A stretch of DNA of 64,000 nucleotides from Lachnoclostridium sp. An181 (GCF_002160325.1 NZ_NFKJ01000015.1:1-64000); one strand, 5' to 3'; positions 50,188 through 59,414 are shown, numbered from the stretch's first letter. The notes: a model not told the origin generated them from the sequence alone. Numbers and translations are program-made.

Positions 50188-51630
50188 ATGATGAAGTATT
50201 TACAAAGATTAGGTAAATCCCTGATGCTTCCGGTTGCATGTCTTCCGGTTGCAGCTATCCTTCAGGGAATTGGTTATTGGATCGACCCTGCAGGCTGGGG
50301 TGCCAATAACGTGATTGCAGCGTTCCTGCTGTCAGCAGGTGGTGTACTTGTTGATAACATGGCAATTCTGTTTGCTATCGGTGTTGCTGTAGGTATGTCA
50401 AAAGACAATGACGGTACAGCAGGCCTTGCAGGCCTTGTTTCCTGGCTGATCACAACAAAACTGTTATCCACAGATGTTGTTGCAATGCTCACAGGAACAG
50501 CTGCAGAAAATGTTGACGCAGCATTTGGAAAAACACAGACACAGTTTATCGGTATCTTATGTGGTTTGATCGCAGCTGCATGCTATAACAAATTCAAAGA
50601 TACAAAACTGCCGGATGCATTCTCCTTCTTTAGTGGAAAGAGATGTGTTGCTATCGTAACATCAGGTGCATCCTTGATCTCCAGTTTGATCTTGTTCTTT
50701 GTATGGCCAGTTATTTACAATGCACTTGTTTCACTTGGTGAATTTATCATGGATCTTGGCCCGGTTGGTGCAGGTATTTACGGTTTCTTCAACCGTCTGC
50801 TCATCCCATTTGGTCTTCACCATGCACTTAACTCTGTATTCTGGTTTGATGTTGCAGGAATCAACGATATCGCTAAATTCTGGGGCAATGCAGAAGGCGG
50901 AGTTCTCGGAGAGACAGGTATGTACATGGCTGGTTTCTTCCCGGTTATGATGTTCGGTCTTCCGGCAGCAGCATTGGCTATGTACCATACAGCAAAAGAT
51001 ACGAAAAAGAAAGTTGCAGCTGGTCTTCTTTTGTCAGCAGCTATCGCATCTTTCTTCAACGGTGTTACAGAACCTTTGGAATTCTCCTTCATGTTCCTTG
51101 CACCGGCACTTTACGGCGTTCACGCTGTATTGACAGGTATCTCTATGGCAGTTGTTGCAGCGCTTCCAATGCGTGCAGGATTTAACTTCAGTGCTGGTTT
51201 CATTGACTGGTTCTTAAGTTTCAAGGCTCCATTTGCAGAGAACCCATTATTGCTCATTCCGGTTGGTATCGTAGTTGGTATCATCTACTACATTGTATTC
51301 CGTATTGTAATTGTTAAATTTAACATGAAGACACCTGGACGTGAAGACGATGATGTTGATGAACAAAAGGTACAGCTGGCAAACAACGACTACACAGCAG
51401 TAGCTAAGATTGTCCTGGAAGGTGTTGGCGGAAAAGACAATGTTACAAGCATTGACAACTGCATCACAAGACTTCGTCTGGAAATCAAAGACTACACAAA
51501 AGTTGATGAAAAGAAAATCAAATCCGCTGGTGTAGCTGGTGTCATCAGACCAAGCAAAACTGCTGTTCAGGTTATTGTCGGAACAAAAGTTCAGTTTGTT
51601 GCTGATGAATTCAAAAAACTTTGCAAATAA
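50188..51630 (+). CDS. PTS EIICB, glucose/N-acetylglucosamine class
   Basis: 480 aa. The EIIC membrane domain (about 1-380) includes N-R-L-L-I-P-F-G-L-H-H-A-L-N-S-V-F-W-F, then a linker and an EIIB domain with phosphorylated C425 in I-D-N-C-I-T-R-L. The H-H-A-L-N-S-V-F-W-F pocket is closer to GlcNAc-specific NagE/NagP than to PtsG as I remember them, so GlcNAc import is favoured, with glucose possible. It would take up sugar released by the GH20 hexosaminidase. It is the last gene of the licT operon and is followed by a strong terminator. Confidence 0.93.
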   Translation: MMKYLQRLGKSLMLPVACLPVAAILQGIGYWIDPAGWGANNVIAAFLLSAGGVLVDNMAILFAIGVAVGMSKDNDGTAGLAGLVSWLITTKLLSTDVVAMLTGTAAENVDAAFGKTQTQFIGILCGLIAAACYNKFKDTKLPDAFSFFSGKRCVAIVTSGASLISSLILFFVWPVIYNALVSLGEFIMDLGPVGAGIYGFFNRLLIPFGLHHALNSVFWFDVAGINDIAKFWGNAEGGVLGETGMYMAGFFPVMMFGLPAAALAMYHTAKDTKKKVAAGLLLSAAIASFFNGVTEPLEFSFMFLAPALYGVHAVLTGISMAVVAALPMRAGFNFSAGFIDWFLSFKAPFAENPLLLIPVGIVVGIIYYIVFRIVIVKFNMKTPGREDDDVDEQKVQLANNDYTAVAKIVLEGVGGKDNVTSIDNCITRLRLEIKDYTKVDEKKIKSAGVAGVIRPSKTAVQVIVGTKVQFVADEFKKLCK

Positions 51631-51655
51631 TATCATTACATATTAATCCCTTTTA

Positions 51656-51715
51656 GGAAGGCCGCTGTCAGTAAGCCAAAATGGTTTACAGACAGCGGTC
51701 TTTCCTTTATTATAG
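51656..51715 (+). terminator. Terminator of the licT-PTS operon
   Basis: GGAAGGCCGCTGTC pairs with GACAGCGGTCTTTCC, with an inner GTAAGCC/GGTTTAC stem. A short T-rich tract follows. Confidence 0.85.
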
Positions 51716-51743
51716 GGGAAGAAGATTTATTAGGAGGTTAGGT

Positions 51744-52493
51744 ATGGGATATATTTTGGAAGTATGTGCGGACAGCGTACAGTCTGCAGTTGAGGCGAAA
51801 AAGGGAGGGGCGGACAGAATTGAGCTTTGCAGCAATCTTCTGATTGGCGGGACTACTCCGGGCAAATCTTTGTTCCGCCTTGTGAAAGAGTACACCGGTC
51901 TTCCGGTGCGGACACTCATCCGCCCAAGATTTGGCGATTTCTGCTACGATGCGTATGAGTTTGAGATGATGAAGGAAGAGGTCCAGATGTTCACAGAGAT
52001 GGGCGCGGACGGCGTTGTGATCGGAGTCCTGAATCCGGACGGAAGTCTTCAAATGGAGCAGATGGAGGAACTTGTGAAGGCAGCGGGAGGTGCGGGAAAA
52101 ACTTTGCACCGTGCGTTTGATATGTGTAAAGATCCGTTTGAAACGTGCAGCCAGGCTGTGGATCTTGGGATAGATACGATTCTGACGAGCGGACAGAAAA
52201 ATTCTGCATGGGAGGGAAAAGCACTTTTGGCAGAGCTTGAACAGAAGTTTGGAAAAGACATCACACTTCTTGCGGGTGCAGGCGTGTCACCAAAGACACT
52301 TGAGGAGCTTGCCGTGGAGACGAAACTTCATGCCTTCCACATGTCCGGAAAGATTATCAAAGAGAGCAGGATGGAGTTTAGGCGCGATGATGTCAATATG
52401 GGCTTAAAAGGTTTCAGCGAATATGAAATCTGGCAGACATCCATGGAGCAGGTTGCTAAGGCTAGAGAAATTTTAGATAGACTGGCAGGATAA
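51744..52493 (+). CDS. cutC: CutC-family protein
   Basis: 249 aa from ATG 51744 (AGGAGG 6 nt upstream); the longer frame runs back through the preceding terminator. TIM-barrel CutC protein with E-V-C-A-D-S, G-A-D-R-I-E-L-C-S-N-L, L-I-R-P-R-x-G-D-F and H-R-A-F-D-M. The family was named for copper homeostasis in E. coli, but that role is disputed and an enzymatic role is likely. Substrate unknown. Single-gene unit between two terminators. Confidence 0.92.
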   Translation: MGYILEVCADSVQSAVEAKKGGADRIELCSNLLIGGTTPGKSLFRLVKEYTGLPVRTLIRPRFGDFCYDAYEFEMMKEEVQMFTEMGADGVVIGVLNPDGSLQMEQMEELVKAAGGAGKTLHRAFDMCKDPFETCSQAVDLGIDTILTSGQKNSAWEGKALLAELEQKFGKDITLLAGAGVSPKTLEELAVETKLHAFHMSGKIIKESRMEFRRDDVNMGLKGFSEYEIWQTSMEQVAKAREILDRLAG

Positions 52494-52508
52494 AATGAAG
52501 ACAGTGGC

Positions 52509-52536
52509 AAAGGCGGAGTATGCGCTCCGCCTTTTG
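52509..52536 (+). terminator. cutC terminator
   Basis: AAAGGCGGAG pairs with CTCCGCCTTTT around a short loop. Confidence 0.85.
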
Positions 52537-52547
52537 TACTTCACTGT

Positions 52548-52576
52548 TTGAGGTGTACGAAGAGTCATGTTATAAT
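52548..52576 (+). promoter_or_regulatory. Promoter of the MATE-GTPase operon
   Basis: TTGAGG (52548-52553), 17 nt, TATAAT (52571-52576). Confidence 0.65.
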
Positions 52577-52614
52577 AGGCTCATAGTGGAAAAAGAGATA
52601 AAGGAAGTGAAAAC

Positions 52615-53961
52615 ATGAGGGGAGATTTGACAAAAGGACCGATAACAAAGACCATGCTTGCATTTGCGCTGCCCATGATTTTGGGGAATCTTTTGCAGCA
52701 GACATACAATGTGGCGGATACGCTCATTGTAGGGAGATTTCTGGGACCGGATGCGCTGGCAGCTGTGGGATCATCCTACACGCTGATGAGCTTTTTGACC
52801 TCGATCCTGCTTGGGCTCTGCATGGGCAGTGGAGCAGCGTTTTCCATTGCGTTTGGAGAGAAAAATGAAGAAAAGTTAAAAAACAGTATGTATGTATCAT
52901 TTATGTTGATTGGTGCAGTTGCAATCGTGCTTAATGTGGCTGTCTTTATTTTCCTTGAACCGATCATGGATCTTTTGCAGGTTCCAACAGAGGTGTATCC
53001 GATGATGCGGGAGTATCTTTGGATCATTTTTTTCGGGATCCTGGCGACGTTTCTCTATAATTATTTTGCGTCATTTTTGCGTTCCCTTGGAAATTCGGTC
53101 GTCCCTCTTGCATTTCTCGCTGTATCTGCGGTTTTAAATATTTTTCTGGATCTGGTCTTTGTGCTCAGTGTGAATATGGGCGTGGGAGGTGCAGCGCTTG
53201 CAACAGTGATCTCACAGTATATATCGGGAATCGGGATTGCCCTGTACACCTATATAAAAATGCCGCAGTTTTGGTTCCGGAAAAAGTACTGCAGCTGGAG
53301 TAAGAAAATCGCTAAGGAGATCGCACAGTTTTCTTTTCTGACATCTCTTCAGCAGTCGGTGATGAATTTTGGAATTCTCATGGTTCAGGGTCTTATCAAC
53401 AGTTTTGGGCCAGTGGTGATGGCTGCATTTGCCGCAGGAGTCAAGATTGATTCGTTCGCGTATATGCCGGTGCAGGATTTTGGAAATGCATTTTCGGTGT
53501 TTGTGGCACAAAATCATGGAGCGAAGAAAGAGGAGAGGATAAGACTTGGGATCAGGAGAGCTGTAGTGATAGCCATTGCGTTCTGTATTGTCATTTCCGT
53601 GGCAGTATTTGTATTTGCGAGTCCGTTGATGACAATCTTTGTGTCGCAGGCAGAGACAGAAGTGATCCGGATAGGCGCTCAGTACCTGCGCGTGGAAGGA
53701 ACGTTTTACTTTGGTATTGGATGCCTGTTTTTGCTCTACGGTTTTTACCGGGCTGTGGAAAAACCGGGGATGTCTGTGGTGCTCACGGTGATTTCCCTTG
53801 GGACAAGAGTTGTCCTTGCCTACATGCTTTCCTCTATAGAGGCCATAGGTGTGATGGGAATCTGGTGGTCTGTGCCGATCGGATGGGTTTTGGCTGACTT
53901 GACGGGATGGATGTATTATAAGTTGAGGTATAAAAAGAAGATGATAGGGATGAAAATATGA
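52615..53961 (+). CDS. MATE-family efflux transporter coupled to a TetM-like GTPase
   Basis: 448 aa, AAAGGAAG before the ATG. Twelve predicted helices; N-half motif Q-Q-T-Y-N-V-A-D-T-L-I-V-G-R, second-half motif A-Q-N-H-G-A-K-K-E-E-R near 300. It exports small organic molecules or drugs against Na+/H+. Its stop overlaps the start of the next gene (ATGA), so exporter and ribosome-acting GTPase are made together. This suggests a two-step response to a ribosome-targeting compound, by inference. It differs from the other MATE here (31583-32959), which stands alone. Confidence 0.93.
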   Translation: MRGDLTKGPITKTMLAFALPMILGNLLQQTYNVADTLIVGRFLGPDALAAVGSSYTLMSFLTSILLGLCMGSGAAFSIAFGEKNEEKLKNSMYVSFMLIGAVAIVLNVAVFIFLEPIMDLLQVPTEVYPMMREYLWIIFFGILATFLYNYFASFLRSLGNSVVPLAFLAVSAVLNIFLDLVFVLSVNMGVGGAALATVISQYISGIGIALYTYIKMPQFWFRKKYCSWSKKIAKEIAQFSFLTSLQQSVMNFGILMVQGLINSFGPVVMAAFAAGVKIDSFAYMPVQDFGNAFSVFVAQNHGAKKEERIRLGIRRAVVIAIAFCIVISVAVFVFASPLMTIFVSQAETEVIRIGAQYLRVEGTFYFGIGCLFLLYGFYRAVEKPGMSVVLTVISLGTRVVLAYMLSSIEAIGVMGIWWSVPIGWVLADLTGWMYYKLRYKKKMIGMKI

Positions 53962-56627
53962 ACACAAATCAATTGACAGTTGGAATTTTAGCTCACGTGG
54001 ACGCCGGCAAGACGACACTGGCTGAGAGCATGCTCTTTACAAGCGGAAGTATCCGAAAAGCGGGAAGGGTGGATCATGGCGATGCATTTTTGGACACGTA
54101 TGAACTTGAACGTGCAAGAGGGATCACTATTTTTTCCAAACAGGCAAGAATGAAGATTGGAGAATTGGGGATAACTCTTCTCGACACGCCGGGACATGTG
54201 GATTTCTCTGCTGAGATGGAGCGAAGTCTTCGCGTGTTGGATTACGCTATTTTGGTCATCAGCGGTGCCGACGGTGTGCAAGGACATGTGCAGACACTCT
54301 GGGAGCTGTTGAGGCGATATCGGATACCGGTGTTTTTGTTTATCAATAAGATGGATCAGGATGGAACGGATAGGGCAGCGCTTTTAAAGGAGCTGCAGAC
54401 AAAGCTGGATTCTTCCTGTGTGGATTTTGGAAAAGACAAAGATGAAAGCGAGTGGATGGAAAATGTTGCGCTGTGCGATGAGGAGACAATGGAACATTTT
54501 CTGGAAGTGGGGGAATTGGATGAGGAAAAGATCAATGAACTGATTCTTGAGAGGAAAGTGTTCCCCTGCTTTTTTGGGTCTGCACTCAAAATGTGGGGAG
54601 TGGAAGAGTTTTTGCAAGGTCTTTCCACTTATGTGCGGTGCAAAGATTTCCCGGAGCAGTTTGGTGCAAAGGTATACAAGATTGCGAGGGATGCAAAAGG
54701 AGAGCGGCTTACGTACATGAAGATCACCGGAGGCGCTTTGAAAGTAAAAATGCCTTTAGGGGATGAGGGGGACAAGGTAGACCAGATCAGACTATACTCC
54801 GGAAATGCTTATGAGACAGTGCAGGAAGTGCAGTCCGGAAGTGTCTGTGCGGTTTTGGGACTTTCTGCAACATATGCGGGCCAGGGGCTTGGAATTGAGG
54901 CAGCAGCTGAGGCGCCTGTCTTGGAACCGGTGCTCACTTATCAGGTGGCGCTCCCGGCGGGGAGCAATGTGCACGAAAGTTTCCTGAAACTAAGGCAGCT
55001 GGAGGAGGAGATTCCGGAGCTGCATCTTACTTGGGACAAAGGACATGAAGAAATCCATGCCCAGGTTATGGGGGAAGTGCAGATAGAGATTTTAAAAAGC
55101 CTCATGCAGGAGAGATTTGACATGGAAGTGGAATTTGTCTCCGGCAGCATTGTATACAAAGAGACGATCGAGGAACCCATTGAGGGCGCGGGACACTTTG
55201 AACCGCTGCGCCACTATGCGGAAGTACACCTTCTCCTTGAGCCGCTTAAGAGGGGAAAAGGACTTGTGTTTGCCTCTTCGTGCAGTGAGGACATGCTGGA
55301 TAAAAACTGGCAGAGACTGATCTTGACCCATCTGGAAGAAAAAGCGCACCAGGGAGTGCTCACAGGTTCTGAGATCACGGACATGAAAATTACGCTCATC
55401 GCGGGAAGAGCTCACCAGAAACATACAGAGGGAGGGGATTTCAGGCAGGCGACCTACCGGGCAGTAAGGCAGGGGCTTATGAAGGCAAAAAGTATTCTTT
55501 TGGAGCCTTATTATGAATTTGTCCTGGAGATCCCTTCCGGTATGATAGGGCGGGCCATGACAGATATCCAGAGAATGAGCGGGCAGTTTGAGGAGCCTAT
55601 TCTTAACGGAGATGAGGCGTCATTAAAAGGGACATGCCCTGTGGAGACGATGAAAGAGTACCCAAAAGAGGTTGTGGCGTACACAAGAGGAAGGGGAAGA
55701 CTTGCCCTTACTGTGAAAGGATATGATGTGTGCCACAATGCTGAGGATGTTATCGAAACCATAGGATACGATGCAGAGGCAGATGTGGACAATAGCGCGG
55801 ACTCTGTGTTCTGTTCTCACGGGGCAGGGCACCTTGTGAGCTGGAGAGAAGCGGACGAGAATATGCACATTAAAACAGATCTCCTAAAAGAGGAATCTGT
55901 CTATGTTCCAAAAGTACCGGTTCCATCTGCGAAAAAGGAAAGTTTTGCAGATGAGGCGGAACTGAAGGCGATTTTTGAACGGACATACGGGGCTCCTAAA
56001 AAAGAAAACAAAAAATTCAAAAAAAGTGTGAAGTTTGAGTTTGGAAAAGAGCGAGAAGGTGCATATAAAAAAGAGCAGTCAAAAAAAGAGGGGGACAGAA
56101 AACAATATCTCCTTGTGGACGGCTATAATATCATCTTTGCGTGGGAAGAATTAAAAGAACTGGCAAAGATGGATATGGGAGCAGCCAGAGGAAAACTGAT
56201 CGATATCCTTGCGAATTATCAGGGATACAAAAAAATGACATTGATTTTGGTGTTCGATGCGTATAAAGTAGAAGGAAATACAGGCAGCATTGAAAAATAT
56301 CACAATATTTATGTTGTGTACACAAAGGAGGCTGAGACAGCGGATCAGTATATTGAAAAGACAGTGCACGAGATCGGGAAAAAGTACGAAGTCACAGTGG
56401 CGACCTCAGATGCCACAGAGCAGGTCATCATCATGGGACAGGGAGCAAAAAGGCTTTCCGCTGCCGGACTTTGGGAAGAGATCACGGATGCTGTGAGGGA
56501 AATACGGACAGAATATATAGGAAAACAGCAAGACCAGAAACAGTATTTATTTGAAAACTTAAGTGAAGAGCTGGCAGAATTTATGGAGGATGTCAGAATG
56601 GGGAAAAAAGAATTTCCTCTCCACTAA
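53958..56627 (+). CDS. TetM/EF-G-like translational GTPase fused to a Rae1/YacP-type nuclease
   Basis: 889 aa. Residues 1 to about 650 are a ribosomal-protection-type GTPase: G1 A-H-V-D-A-G-K-T-T (12-20), G3 D-T-P-G-H, G4 N-K-M-D, then EF-G-like domains II-V ending in V-F-C-S-H-G-A-G. A charged K/E linker (about 655-712) leads to a NYN/YacP domain (about 716-889) with L-V-D-G-Y-N-I-I (D721), V-F-D-A-Y-K-V and A-T-S-D-A-T-E-Q. In B. subtilis, free-standing Rae1 (YacP) cuts mRNA in the ribosomal A site, where TetM-like GTPases also bind. The fusion may deliver the nuclease to stalled or drug-bound ribosomes; that is inference. Overlaps the MATE gene by 4 nt. Confidence 0.9.
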   Translation: MNTNQLTVGILAHVDAGKTTLAESMLFTSGSIRKAGRVDHGDAFLDTYELERARGITIFSKQARMKIGELGITLLDTPGHVDFSAEMERSLRVLDYAILVISGADGVQGHVQTLWELLRRYRIPVFLFINKMDQDGTDRAALLKELQTKLDSSCVDFGKDKDESEWMENVALCDEETMEHFLEVGELDEEKINELILERKVFPCFFGSALKMWGVEEFLQGLSTYVRCKDFPEQFGAKVYKIARDAKGERLTYMKITGGALKVKMPLGDEGDKVDQIRLYSGNAYETVQEVQSGSVCAVLGLSATYAGQGLGIEAAAEAPVLEPVLTYQVALPAGSNVHESFLKLRQLEEEIPELHLTWDKGHEEIHAQVMGEVQIEILKSLMQERFDMEVEFVSGSIVYKETIEEPIEGAGHFEPLRHYAEVHLLLEPLKRGKGLVFASSCSEDMLDKNWQRLILTHLEEKAHQGVLTGSEITDMKITLIAGRAHQKHTEGGDFRQATYRAVRQGLMKAKSILLEPYYEFVLEIPSGMIGRAMTDIQRMSGQFEEPILNGDEASLKGTCPVETMKEYPKEVVAYTRGRGRLALTVKGYDVCHNAEDVIETIGYDAEADVDNSADSVFCSHGAGHLVSWREADENMHIKTDLLKEESVYVPKVPVPSAKKESFADEAELKAIFERTYGAPKKENKKFKKSVKFEFGKEREGAYKKEQSKKEGDRKQYLLVDGYNIIFAWEELKELAKMDMGAARGKLIDILANYQGYKKMTLILVFDAYKVEGNTGSIEKYHNIYVVYTKEAETADQYIEKTVHEIGKKYEVTVATSDATEQVIIMGQGAKRLSAAGLWEEITDAVREIRTEYIGKQQDQKQYLFENLSEELAEFMEDVRMGKKEFPLH

Positions 56628-56629
56628 AA

Positions 56630-56662
56630 AAGATGCCTGCGGGAATGGAGCAGGCATCTTTG
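56630..56662 (+). terminator. Terminator of the MATE-GTPase operon
   Basis: AAAGATGCCTGC pairs perfectly with GCAGGCATCTTT around a 9-nt loop. No T-run beyond TTT. Confidence 0.8.
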
Positions 56663-56717
56663 GGAAAGGGAGGGTAAAGAAAAGTATATTACAAATATTG
56701 GGTAATGTCTTATAAAA

Positions 56718-56822
56718 TTAAACAGTAAACTGGAGGATGCCGAAACAATAAAGAAGAACGATTGCCCAAATAAATAATATACACAATGCTATGACTGATA
56801 AAATCTCTTTTTGTTTATTCAT
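56718..56822 (-). CDS. 34-aa single-helix membrane peptide
   Basis: Too short for usual gene calling. The minus-strand ATG at 56822 is preceded by a near-perfect AAAGGAGGTG site 6 nt away. The peptide is M-N-K-Q-K-E, then one hydrophobic helix of about 22 residues (I-L-S-V-I-A-L-C-I-L through L-L-Y-C-F-G), then I-L-Q-F-T-V and stop. A TG-extended -10 TATAAT (56856-56851, minus strand) lies 28 nt upstream. It faces away from the CtpE-like ATPase gene and converges on the GTPase gene. Could be a regulatory small membrane protein or a toxin-like peptide; function unknown. Confidence 0.65.
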   Translation of the reverse strand: MNKQKEILSVIALCILFIWAIVLLYCFGILQFTV

Positions 56823-56949
56823 AAATAGCACCTCCTTTAAGATTGACTATATTATACCACTATTTTTCGGAAAATTAAATAGAAAAATAGAAAAAGTTGG
56901 AAAAAATACTGTGTAAACCGGATTAATCGGAAAAAGGAGGCTGGAACTG

Positions 56950-59370
56950 ATGGTAAAAAAGTGGAAGAAGGAAGAGAGAGAGGAAGAGTGGGAGCAGGAG
57001 CGCATTCCTGTGGAAAAGACGGAACCGGACTACAGAAGGGGGCTTAGTGAAAGTCAGGCAAAGGAAAGAATGGAAAAAGGATGGGCCAATGTTGCAGTAG
57101 AGCCGCCGCTGCAGTCAACAAAGGAGATCATTAGGGACAATGTGTTCACGTATTTTAACCTTGTGTTTACGGTGCTTGGAGTCCTGCTCTGTCTTGTTGG
57201 CTCTTTTCGCAACCTGACCTTCCTTCCAGTGATCATCATCAATTCCCTGATAGGGATTATCCAGGAAATCCGGGCCAAAAATGTGCTTGAAAAGATGAAT
57301 ATGCTCAATGCGCCCCATGCGAATGTGGTGAGAGACGGACATGTGCACAGATTGGACTCGGAAGAATTAGTGTTGGGAGACATTGTCATCTTTAAAGCCG
57401 GTGATCAGATTTGTGCGGATGCAAGGGTTGTCCACGGGGAAGTGCAGGTCAATGAGTCGCTTCTTACAGGGGAGGCTGATGTCATCACAAAACAGCAGGA
57501 CGATTCGCTTATGTCCGGCAGTTTTGTCACCTCCGGACAATGCTATGCGGTTTTGGAGAAAGTTGGGGCAGACTCCTATATTTCCAGGCTGACGCTTGAA
57601 GCCAAGTCTATGCCGCAGGGAGAGCAGTCGGAGATGATCCGCTCTTTGGACAAGCTGGTAAAATTTATTGGCATTGTACTCATTCCGATCGGTATTATTT
57701 TATTTTGGCAGGGGTTCTTTTACAATCACGAATCCTTCCGCGACAGCATTACCTCCATGGTGGCCGCGGTCATCGGCATGATCCCGGAGGGGCTTTACCT
57801 TTTGGCCAGTGTAGCGCTGGCTGTCAGCGCGATGCGGCTTGCCAAACAAAAAGTACTTCTCCATGACATGAAGAGCATTGAAACGTTGGCCAGGGTCAAT
57901 GTGCTCTGTGTGGACAAGACGGGAACGATCACGGAGAATAAAATGTCCGTGCAGGGCACGGTTCCTGTGGAGGAGGGAAAAGAAGAGCAGTTCCTTACCA
58001 GTCTGTCGGAATTTGTTGGCAGTATGGAGGATGACAATGCCACGATGCTGGCGCTGAAGGAATATCTGAAAGGCGGGAGCAAAGGAAAAGCGGAAAAAAC
58101 CATCCCATTTTCTTCAGAATATAAATACAGTGGAGCGAAAATAAGAGATGTCTCCTTTGTCATGGGAGCCCCGGAGTTTGTCCTGCGGGATGACTATGGA
58201 CAGTATGCCAAGGATATCGAGACATATGCCCAAAAAGGATATCGGGTGCTCGTATTTGCCAAGTATTTTGGGGAACTGCAAAAAGGCGCTCTGACGCAAA
58301 AAACAACTCCGTTAGGATACATTTTTTTGGCAAATCCGGTGAGAAAAGAGGCACCGGAGACATTTGCCTATTTTAAAGAGCAGGGAGTGGAAGTAAAGGT
58401 CATTTCCGGGGATAATCCGGTAACTGTGTCCGAGGTGGCAAAAGAAGCCGGGATTGAAAATGCGGACAAGTATGTGGATGCAGGCACCTTAAAGACAGAT
58501 GAGGAAATTTTTGAGGGTGTGAAAAAGTATACAGTTTTTGGCAGAGTGACGCCGGAGCAAAAAAGAAAATTTGTAAAGGCACTGCAACAACAGGGAAACA
58601 CAGTGGCAATGACAGGAGACGGAGTCAACGATGTACTGGCCCTGAAAGATGCGGATTGCAGCGTTGCTATGGCATCCGGAAGTGATGCCGCCGTGCAGTC
58701 TGCCCAGGTCGTTCTTTTGGAGTCCAATTTTTCCTGTATGCCTTCCGTTGTTTTGGAAGGCCGCAGAGTGGTCAACAATATTCAGCGTTCTGCAAGCCTG
58801 TTTTTGGTAAAGAATATTTTTTCTTTCCTGCTGTCCCTTTTTTCTGTTGTATTTATGATCACGTACCCGCTGGAACCTGCGCAGATTTCGCTCATCAGTA
58901 TGTTTACGATCGGAATACCTGCATTTTTCCTGGCGCTGCAGCCAAATCATGAAAGGATCAAAGGACATTTTCTTACCAATGTTTTTTTGAAAGCACTTCC
59001 CGCAGGGCTGACGGATGTACTGGCAGTCGGATCATTGGTTGTATTCGGACAGACATTTGGGGTTCATTCTTCGGACATCTCCACTGCAGCTACCATGCTG
59101 CTCGCAATCGTAGGATTTATGATCCTCTTTAAAATATGCAAACCGTTCAATGCGCTGCGGGTTTGCATCTGGTGGGGGTCAGTGGCAGGGTTCCTTGTAA
59201 GCAGTATCGTATTGCCCGAATTGTTTGCCATTTCCGACATGTCGGCAAAATGCATCATGCTCTTTGTCGTCTTTTCCATTGCCACAGAGCCGTTGCTAAG
59301 ATACCTGACAATGTTTGTGGAAGGAATCAGCAACAGAGTGAGGATGTGGAGAGAAAAAAAGAATTTGTAG
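56950..59370 (+). CDS. CtpE/MgtA-like cation-transporting P-type ATPase
   Basis: 806 aa. Highly charged N-terminus (K-K-E-E-R-E-E-E-W) then the P-type core: actuator L-T-G-E-A-D near 176-181, membrane motif I-G-M-I-P-E-G-L (P-E-G-L type, as in Ca2+/Mg2+ P2/P3-like pumps), phosphorylated D322-K-T-G-T and T-G-D-G-V-N-D. About ten helices. The closest family I know is CtpE-like pumps linked to calcium and envelope function. The ion is inferred, not shown. It ends 153 nt before the dlt-like operon with a terminator between. Confidence 0.9.
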   Translation: MVKKWKKEEREEEWEQERIPVEKTEPDYRRGLSESQAKERMEKGWANVAVEPPLQSTKEIIRDNVFTYFNLVFTVLGVLLCLVGSFRNLTFLPVIIINSLIGIIQEIRAKNVLEKMNMLNAPHANVVRDGHVHRLDSEELVLGDIVIFKAGDQICADARVVHGEVQVNESLLTGEADVITKQQDDSLMSGSFVTSGQCYAVLEKVGADSYISRLTLEAKSMPQGEQSEMIRSLDKLVKFIGIVLIPIGIILFWQGFFYNHESFRDSITSMVAAVIGMIPEGLYLLASVALAVSAMRLAKQKVLLHDMKSIETLARVNVLCVDKTGTITENKMSVQGTVPVEEGKEEQFLTSLSEFVGSMEDDNATMLALKEYLKGGSKGKAEKTIPFSSEYKYSGAKIRDVSFVMGAPEFVLRDDYGQYAKDIETYAQKGYRVLVFAKYFGELQKGALTQKTTPLGYIFLANPVRKEAPETFAYFKEQGVEVKVISGDNPVTVSEVAKEAGIENADKYVDAGTLKTDEEIFEGVKKYTVFGRVTPEQKRKFVKALQQQGNTVAMTGDGVNDVLALKDADCSVAMASGSDAAVQSAQVVLLESNFSCMPSVVLEGRRVVNNIQRSASLFLVKNIFSFLLSLFSVVFMITYPLEPAQISLISMFTIGIPAFFLALQPNHERIKGHFLTNVFLKALPAGLTDVLAVGSLVVFGQTFGVHSSDISTAATMLLAIVGFMILFKICKPFNALRVCIWWGSVAGFLVSSIVLPELFAISDMSAKCIMLFVVFSIATEPLLRYLTMFVEGISNRVRMWREKKNL

Positions 59371-59374
59371 AAGA

Positions 59375-59414
59375 AAAGTTTTGTACAGCTAGAGAGTTGT
59401 GCAAAACTTTTTTT
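59375..59414 (+). terminator. Terminator after the CtpE-like ATPase
   Basis: AAAGTTTTGTACA pairs with TGTGCAAAACTTT (one G-U), followed by a run of seven T. Confidence 0.85.

Noticed and set aside
51681-51743. Longer N-terminus for CutC
   Set aside because: It would begin inside the preceding terminator; ATG 51744 has AGGAGG at the right distance and matches the family start.
53212-54018. 268-aa minus-strand frame across the MATE-GTPase junction
   Set aside because: His/Ser/Pro-rich mirror composition, runs opposite two coupled real genes.
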